DNA from: Budorcas taxicolor
Taxonomy: Eukaryota > Chordata > Mammalia > Artiodactyla > Bovidae
Direction: 5' to 3'
Length of the DNA stretch: 64,000 nt
Assembly: GCF_023091745.1 (NCBI RefSeq)
Contig: NC_068910.1
Coordinates: 180,289,170 to 180,353,169 of the forward strand
In this document: in pieces, positions 57,282 through 64,000 of the stretch
How positions within the stretch are numbered: position 1 is the stretch's first letter
Layout of the letters: each line of letters begins with the position of its first letter
The notes under the pieces: generated by a model
Seen by the model: the letters and a program-made list of their open reading frames with translations, nothing else
Told to the model about the DNA's origin: nothing
Databases searched by the model: none
Program-made: the position numbers and the translations under genes

Positions 57282-58905
57282 CTTGAGAAAGAAGAATGGA
57301 ACTGGAGGAATCAACCTGCCTGACTTCAGGCTCTACTACAAAGCCACAGTCATCAAAGACAGCATGGTACTGGCATGCAGACAGAAATATACACCAATGG
57401 AACAAAATAGAAAGCCCAGAGATAAATCCATGCACCTATGGACACCTTATCTTTGACAAAGGAGGCAAGAACATACAATGGAGAAAAGACAATCTCTTTA
57501 ACAAGTGGTGCTGGGAAAACTGGTCAACCGCTTGTAACAGAATGAAACTAGAACACTTTCTAACACCATACACAAAAGTAAACTCAAAATGGATTAAAGA
57601 TCTAAATGTAAGACCTGAAACTATAAAACTCCTAGAGGAGAACATAGGCAAAACACTCTCCGACATACATTACAGCAGGATGCTCTATGACCCACCTCCC
57701 AGAATACTGGAAATAAAAGCAAAAAATAAACAAATGGGATCTAATTAAACTTAAAGGCTCTGCACAACAAAGGAAACTATAAGCAAGGCGAAAAGACATC
57801 CTTCAGAATGGGAGAAAATAATAGCAAATGAAGCAACTGAGAAACAACTAACTCAAAAATATACAAGCAACACCTGCAGCTCAATTCCAGAAAAATAAAT
57901 GACCCAATCAAAAAATGGGCCAAAGAACTAAATAGACATTTCTCCAAAGAAGACCTACAGATGGCTAACAAACACATGAAAAGATGCCCAACATCATTCA
58001 TTATCAGAGAAATGCAAATCAAAACCACAGTGAGGTACCATTTCATGCCAGTCAGAATGGCTGCGATCCAAAAGTCTACAAGCAATAAATGCTGGAGAGG
58101 GTGTGGAGAAAAGGGAACCCTCTTACACTGTTGGTGGGAATGCAAACCAGTACAGCCACTATGGAGAACAGTGTGGAGATTCCTTAAAAAACTGGAAATA
58201 GAACTGCCTTATGACCCAGCAATCCCACTGCTGTGCATACACACCGAGGAAACCAGAACTGAAAGAGACACATGTACCCCAATGTTCATCGCAGCACTGT
58301 TTATAACAGCCAGGACATGGAAACAACCTAGATGTCCATCAGCAGACGAATGGATAAGAAAGCTGTGGTACATATACACAATGGAATATTACTCAGCCAT
58401 TAAAAAGAATACGTTTGAATTAGTTCTAATGAGGTGGATGAAGCTGGAGCCTATTATACAGAGTGAAGTAAGCCAGAAAGAAAAACACCAATACAGTATA
58501 CTAATGCATATATATGGAATTTGGAAAGATGGTAACGATAACCCTGTATGCGAGACAGCAAAAGAGACACAGATGTATAGAACAGTCTTTTGGACTCTGT
58601 GGAGAGGGAGAGGGTGAGATGATTTGGGAGAATGGCATTGAAACTTGTATAATATCATGTATGAAACGAGTCGCCAGTCCAGGTTCGATGCATGATACTG
58701 GATGCTTGGGGCTGGTGCACTGAGACGACCCAGAGGGATGGTACAGGGAGGGAGGTGGGAGGGGGTTTCAGGATGGGGAACACGTGCACACCTGTGGCGG
58801 ATTTATGTTGATGTATGACAAAACCAGTACAATATTGTAAAGTAATTTGCCTCCAATTAAAATAAAACAAAAATTGTACTGTCAAAAAAAAAAAAAAGAG
58901 GAAGA
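57282..58905 (+). mobile_element. 5'-truncated L1-BT, left arm of near-perfect palindrome
   Basis: Sense ORF2 C-terminus and 3' UTR. Frames 57296-57748 and 57961-58617 are the two halves of one ORF2 region, broken by an extra A in the A-run near 57720 and by stops. The 58863 boundary marks the end of identity with the right arm; after it come aaaacaaaaattgtactgtc and a poly(A)/(GAA)n tract (58884-58912). Confidence 0.93.
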
Positions 58906-59285
58906 AGAAGAAGACTGAACACTGAAGAACTGATGGTTTCAAATTGTGGTGCTAGAAAAGACTCCTGAGAGACCCTTGGACATTAAGATCAAACTAGTCA
59001 AACCTAAAGGAAATCAACCCTGAATATTCATTGGAAGGACTAATGCTCAAGCTGAAGCTTCAATACTTTGACCATTTGATGTGAAGAGCCAACTCATTGG
59101 AAGAGACTTGGATGCTGGGAAAGATTGAAAACAAAAGGAGAAGGATGAAACGGTTAGATGGCATTGCCAACACAATGGACATGAATCTGAGCAAACTCCA
59201 GGAGATAGTGAAAGACAGGTGAGCTGAGTGTGTGGCAATCAATGGAGATGCAAAGAGCTGGACACAGCTTAGTGACTGAAAAACA
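58906..59285 (+). mobile_element. BovB LINE 3' end inside palindrome spacer
   Basis: gaagaagactgaacactgaa to cttagtgactgaa, clearly diverged from the other BovB copies. Confidence 0.85.
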
Positions 59286-59394
59286 ATCCTTAAATTTTTC
59301 AATAATAAAATGTTTTTATGACAGTTAAAATTTTTAAGCTTTTTTACCTTTATAAAATTGAAGTTAGATGATTTAAAATGTTCTATTAATTTCT

Positions 59395-59565
59395 GCTAAA
59401 CATCAAGAGATTCTGGAATACATACATATATATGTTCTTTTTTTATATTCTTTTCCATTATGGTTTCTGACAAGATATTGAAATACTTCTCTGTGTTGTA
59501 CAGTTGGACCTTGTTATTTATCATTTTATATATATTAGTTTAATTCTGCTAACCCAAAACTTTTT
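59395..59565 (-). mobile_element. Old L1 3' UTR fragment
   Basis: Antisense ttttccattatggtttctga, ttgtacagttggaccttgtt, ctgctaacccaaaacttt. The remaining spacer, 59566-60003, is unclassified. Confidence 0.6.
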
Positions 59566-60003
59566 ACAGCTTTTAATCTGGTTGGATTTTTGTGAATTGC
59601 AATAAATTAAAGAATCAATTTTGGAAAAAAAAAGAAAAGAAAGAAGGATCTTGCTGAGGTGGAGTGTGAAGTGTGGTAGAGAATGAAAGTTGAGAACTGT
59701 ATCCTCTTTGAGATTATCATCCCAATTGCTACACCAAGTCATATAGCAATCTGATCTTGAACCTTACCTAAAACTAGTTTTATGGCTGTAGAGATTTTCA
59801 AAACTGTCCTGCAATTACCCAATAATGATCAGGCAACATCTTCCCACACTTATAGTTTCTGCTTCTACATTGTAATATTTGCTTGGTTTTGTAAGTGAAG
59901 AGAGCTTTTGAAATGACAATTAGATGTACTCCTGGAGACTTACAAAGATGTGAAGACCTGCCTTGTAGCTTTCTGGCAGGGCAATCCTAAATACTAACAT
60001 AGC

Positions 60004-62661
60004 CACTTTGTTATTTTTTATATAAATTTATTCATTTTAATTGGAGGCAAATTACTTTACAATATTGTACTGGTTTTGTCATACATCAACATAAATCCGC
60101 CACAGGTGTGCACGTGTTCCCCATCCTGAAACCCCCTCCCACCTCCCTCCCTGTACCATCCCTCTGGGTCGTCTCAGTGCACCAGCCCCAAGCATCCAGT
60201 ATCATGCATCGAACCTGGACTGGCGACTCGTTTCATACATGATATTATACAAGTTTCAATGCCATTCTCCCAAATCATCTCACCCTCTCCCTCTCCACAG
60301 AGTCCAAAAGACTGTTCTATACATCTGTGTCTCTTTTGCTGTCTCGCATACAGGGTTATCGTTACCATCTTTCCAAATTCCATATATATGCATTAGTATA
60401 CTGTATTGGTGTTTTTCTTTCTGGCTTACTTCACTCTGTATAATAGGCTCCAGCTTCATCCACCTCATTAGAACTAATTCAAACGTATTCTTTTTAATGG
60501 CTGAGTAATATTCCATTGTGTATATGTACCACAGCTTTCTTATCCATTCGTCTGCTGATGGACATCTAGGTTGTTTCCATGTCCTGGCTGTTATAAACAG
60601 TGCTGCGATGAACATTGGGGTACATGTGTCTCTTTCAGTTCTGGTTTCCTCGGTGTGTATGCACAGCAGTGGGATTGCTGGGTCATAAGGCAGTTCTATT
60701 TCCAGTTTTTTAAGGAATCTCCACACTGTTCTCCATAGTGGCTGTACTGGTTTGCATTCCCACCAACAGTGTAAGAGGGTTCCCTTTTCTCCACACCCTC
60801 TCCAGCATTTATTGCTTGTAGACTTTTGGATCGCAGCCATTCTGACTGGCATGAAATGGTACCTCACTGTGGTTTTGATTTGCATTTCTCTGATAATGAA
60901 TGATGTTGGGCATCTTTTCATGTGTTTGTTAGCCATCTGTAGGTCTTCTTTGGAGAAATGTCTATTTAGTTCTTTGGCCCATTTTTTGATTGGGTCATTT
61001 ATTTTTCTGGAATTGAGCTGCAGGTGTTGCTTGTATATTTTTGAGTTAGTTGTTTCTCAGTTGCTTCATTTGCTATTATTTTCTCCCATTCTGAAGGATG
61101 TCTTTTCGCCTTGCTTATAGTTTCCTTTGTTGTGCAGAGCCTTTAAGTTTAATTAGATCCCATTTGTTTATTTTTTGCTTTTATTTCCAGTATTCTGGGA
61201 GGTGGGTCATAGAGCATCCTGCTGTAATGTATGTCGGAGAGTGTTTTGCCTATGTTCTCCTCTAGGAGTTTTATAGTTTCAGGTCTTACATTTAGATCTT
61301 TAATCCATTTTGAGTTTACTTTTGTGTATGGTGTTAGAAAGTGTTCTAGTTTCATTCTGTTACAAGCGGTTGACCAGTTTTCCCAGCACCACTTGTTAAA
61401 GAGATTGTCTTTTCTCCATTGTATGTTCTTGCCTCCTTTGTCAAAGATAAGGTGTCCATAGGTGCATGGATTTATCTCTGGGCTTTCTATTTTGTTCCAT
61501 TGGTGTATATTTCTGTCTGCATGCCAGTACCATGCTGTCTTTGATGACTGTGGCTTTGTAGTAGAGCCTGAAGTCAGGCAGGTTGATTCCTCCAGTTCCA
61601 TTCTTCTTTCTCAAGATGCTTTGGCTATTTGAGGTTTTTTGTATTTCCATACAAATTGTGAAATTATTTGTTCTAGCTCTGTGAAAAATACCTTTGGTAA
61701 CTTGTTAGGGATTGCATTGAATCTATAGATTGCTTTGGGTAGTATACTCACTTTCACTATATTGATTCTTTCGATCCCTGAACATGGTATATTTCTCCAT
61801 CTATTAGTGTCCTCTTTGATTTCTTTCACCAGTGTTTTATAGTTTTCTATATATATAGGTCTTTAGGTTCTTTAGGTTCAGAAAACGAAGATCATGGCAT
61901 CCGGTCCCATCACTTCATGGGTAATAGATGGGGAAACAGTGGAAACAGTGTCAGACTTTATTTTTTTGGGCTCCAAAATCACTGCAGATGGTGATTGCAG
62001 CCATGAAATTAAAAGATGCTTACTCCTTGGAAGAAAAGTGATGACCAACCTAGATAGCATATTGAAAAGCAGAGACATTACTTTGCCAACTAAGGTTCAT
62101 CTAGTATAGGCTATGGTTTTTCCTGTGGTCATGTATGGATGTGAGAGTTGAACTGTGAAGAAGGACTGAGCACCGAGGAATTGATGCTTTTGAACTGTGG
62201 TGTTGGAGAAGACTCTTGAGAGTCCCTTGGACTGCAAGGAGATCCAACCAGTCCATTCTGAAGGAGATCAGCCCTGGGATTTCTTTGGAAGGAATGATGC
62301 TGAAGCTGAAACTCCAGTACTTTGGTCACTTCATGTGAAGAGTGGACTCATTGGAAAAGACTCTGCTGCTGGGAGGGATTGGGGGCAGAAGGAGAAGGGG
62401 ACGACAGAGGATGAGATGGCTGGATGGCATCACTGACTTGATGGACATGAATCTGAGTGAACTCTGGGAGTTGGTGATGGACAGGGAGGCCTGGCATGCT
62501 GTGATTCACGGGGTCGCAAAAGTCGGACATGACTGAGTGACTGAACTGAACTAAACTGATTCCTAAATATTTTATTCTTTCATTGTAATGGTGAATGGAA
62601 TTGTTTCCTTAATTTCTGTTTCTATTTTCTCATTATTAGTGTATAGAAATGTAGGACCTTA
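60004..62661 (-). mobile_element. L1-BT, right arm plus 5' extension, split by BovB
   Basis: Minus strand: 3' end with tail near 60010-60033 (aataaatttatataaaaaat), ORF2 C-terminus through 61615 (identical to the left arm), then further upstream ORF2 to about 61875. The BovB at 61876-62560 interrupts it, and L1 resumes 62561-62661 (antisense ttcctaaatattttattc, ggtgaatggaattgtttcc). Dead: the same frameshift as the left arm. Confidence 0.9.
61876..62560 (+). mobile_element. BovB LINE 3' part nested in L1
   Basis: ttcagaaaacgaagatcatg to the gactgaactgaactaaactg terminus. ORF2 C-terminal region in broken frames (61894-62109, 62197-62436). L1 sequence continues on both sides; a clean TSD was not found. 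Confidence 0.92.
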
Positions 62662-62684
62662 TGCATTAGTTGAAAGCCTCAATA

Positions 62685-63050
62685 ATGGTAAGATATCAAT
62701 CCTCCCCTAAATTTTTAGGTTTAATGCAATACCATTCAAAATCCTATTAGTCATTCTTTCTTAGAAGTAGACAAGATATCCTGTTATTTTGATGAAAAAG
62801 ACATGGAACACAAGAAACAATTGTGAAGATAAGAACAAAGCTGAAGTCAGCATGGTATTAGCATAAGGATAAATATATAGATCAATGGAACGGAAGAGAG
62901 AAGTCAGAAATAGTCATGTTATGGTCTTTATTTTAGACTCAAGCATCACTGTAATCTAGTGAGAAAGTATAGTCTTTTCAGTGAATACTGCTGGAGGAAC
63001 AGGATGTCTGCCTGTGGGAAAAAAATGAGCTTTGAACTCCACTTCCCAAT
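62685..63050 (+). mobile_element. Old L1M ORF2 fragment
   Basis: Sense tttaatgcaataccattcaa, gcatggtattagcataagga and tagatcaatggaacggaaga. Lies directly beside the AADAC-like pseudo-exon. Confidence 0.7.
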
Positions 63051-63067
63051 AAAAGACAAAGGTGTAC

Positions 63068-63223
63068 CTGTTGAGTCACTGCCAATGCTAAGATGCCCCC
63101 AGAACTGTCTCCTGAAATACCAATTTGGATAGGATTCTTTATCCTGAAGAAAAAACTTGACTGCAGTGATGCTATCTTGAAATGGAGCAGGAAAGCGATG
63201 TTGAGGGGCTGGCTAATAAGTAT
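63068..63223 (-). pseudogene. Decayed exon 4 of an AADAC paralogue (AADACL2-like)
   Basis: The minus strand aligns with AADAC exon 4: a YLLA-like start, APQHRFPAPFQD, AVKFFL, then IGISGDSSGG and LALAVTQQ before a consensus donor (GTACAC). Three lesions are visible. The acceptor dinucleotide reads CG instead of AG. A 4-bp AGCC repeat breaks the frame and creates an early TAG. About 20 bp are missing between the KFFL and IGIS segments, another frameshift. GDSSGG rather than GDSAGG, plus position upstream of AADAC on the same strand, suggests AADACL2. The preceding exon would lie beyond the window; no exon 5 was recognised between here and AADAC. Confidence 0.82.
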
Positions 63224-64000
63224 CGTTTTTGGCTGTATCTGTGAATGTAGCTTTCAAACACCAAATGGATGCAATTTAACACCATGTTCTCTTGTTTAAT
63301 CTTCCAAATACCAAAACTGAGTTCTCTACTAACTTCTTATATGAACGACTCAAAATTGGCGTTAAAGTCTTCAACCTTGTATCTGAGGTCCATGGATGGC
63401 ATTGCCCAGGAGAAATAAGGAGAGTGTTAAAACTCTCGAGAACATAAGCATGAATTTTAGTTCAAGTACAATATGGATTGGAAATGCTCTATATAACTCA
63501 TGTCATATTCTCAATGTAACTAGCAATCTAAGCATTAAAAATAAAACAGCATATAAATTTTTGAAGGCAGTAGATCTAAGAGCATACTCTAGGCAAACGT
63601 CCAATTTTTTCAAAGCAATTAGATAAAAATTATACAGACTGGCAATGCACATACCTCATTATGAATAGTGCCCAGGAATTGATTCTAGATAAAATTTTTT
63701 GAAATATAAATAATATTTAGATATGCTAGAGAGCTTGCTTGTTTCTGGTATTGATAAATTCATTTGTATGGTAAACTATCTCACCATTCCTTTAATGGAT
63801 ACAAATGGATTTTTCCCCCACATGTGTGAACCAGTAAAAACAAGAGAGTACTTCTGTTAACCGGTTCTCAGGGCTAACTTTTTCTTTTCATTCTTCAGAA
63901 TGCTAAAATTAGTAAGTATTTGTACTTAACATTAAATATTGGTGAGATAATTCTTAAATGTTTATTATAATTTGTATTTAGAAAATCCTAAACAAAGTAT
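63224..64000. other. Intron-like sequence beyond the pseudo-exon
   Basis: By position this would be intron 3 of the AADAC paralogue. No further exon or repeat was recognised to the window end. Confidence 0.4.

Larger units (their letters stand above)
57282..61615. repeat. 1582-bp inverted repeat, apparently identical arms
   Basis: Arms 57282-58863 and 60034-61615, spacer 58864-60033 (1170 bp). Every mirrored pair of positions sums to 118897. Mirrored open frames (218, 150, 122, 89, 76 and 69 codons) are identical in sequence on both strands, and the stretches I compared base by base showed no difference, including the shared extra-A frameshift. Confidence 0.95.

Noticed and set aside
57961..58617. 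218-codon open frame (and its identical mirror at 60280-60936) as a host gene
   Set aside because: The translation is the C-terminal part of L1-BT ORF2 (for example KCWRGCGEKGTLLHCWWEC), followed by L1 3' UTR.

Overview
This window is nuclear DNA of a ruminant, most likely a bovid. The evidence is the repeat content: many Bov-tA/Bov-A2 SINEs (single and dimeric), at least sixteen BovB (RTE) LINE fragments, L1-BT-type LINEs, CHR SINEs, MIRs, one ruminant ERV solo LTR, MaLR-like LTRs and a dead Hsmar1-like mariner. There is no bacterial or phage-like gene organisation. Nearly every open reading frame in the window is transposon sequence or its antisense shadow.

The one intact host gene is AADAC (arylacetamide deacetylase), on the minus strand from 23865 to 1680 in five coding exons: 23728-23865, 12063-12285, 10404-10473, 9191-9362 and 1680-2273. 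Spliced, they give 1197 bp, or 398 residues plus stop. All splice sites are GT/AG and all phases match. The signal anchor, the HGGG oxyanion motif, the Ser189/Asp342/His372 triad and two N-glycosylation sequons are present. At the far end, 63068-63223 on the same strand, lies a decayed exon 4 of an AADAC paralogue (AADACL2-like). Same-strand AADACL2 upstream of AADAC is the usual mammalian order.

Layout: 1-1.7 kb, 3' flank of AADAC with an old LTR. 1.7-23.9 kb, AADAC, with introns holding SINEs, BovB pieces, an ERV solo LTR, a mariner and a probable mRNA retrocopy (12916-13999). 24-33 kb, intergenic BovB, L1, CHR and MIR. 33.1-41.3 kb, two 5' halves of L1-BT elements joined tail to tail as a large imperfect palindrome. 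41.3-57 kb, old L1, two long BovB copies that include the reverse transcriptase YADD motif, and SINEs. 57.3-61.6 kb, a second L1 palindrome with 1582-bp arms that look identical. 61.6-64 kb, the rest of the right-hand L1 with a nested BovB, then the AADAC-like pseudo-exon.

The most interesting signal is the second palindrome. A 15-bp sequence beside the 5' end of the left L1 recurs in inverted orientation beside the 3' end of the right L1. That is what would be left if the 1.17-kb spacer flipped by recombination between two inverted L1 copies, so the region is a candidate inversion or gene-conversion site, or an assembly problem. All coordinates come from reading the sequence; repeat family names rest on recognition of consensus features, not on a database search.
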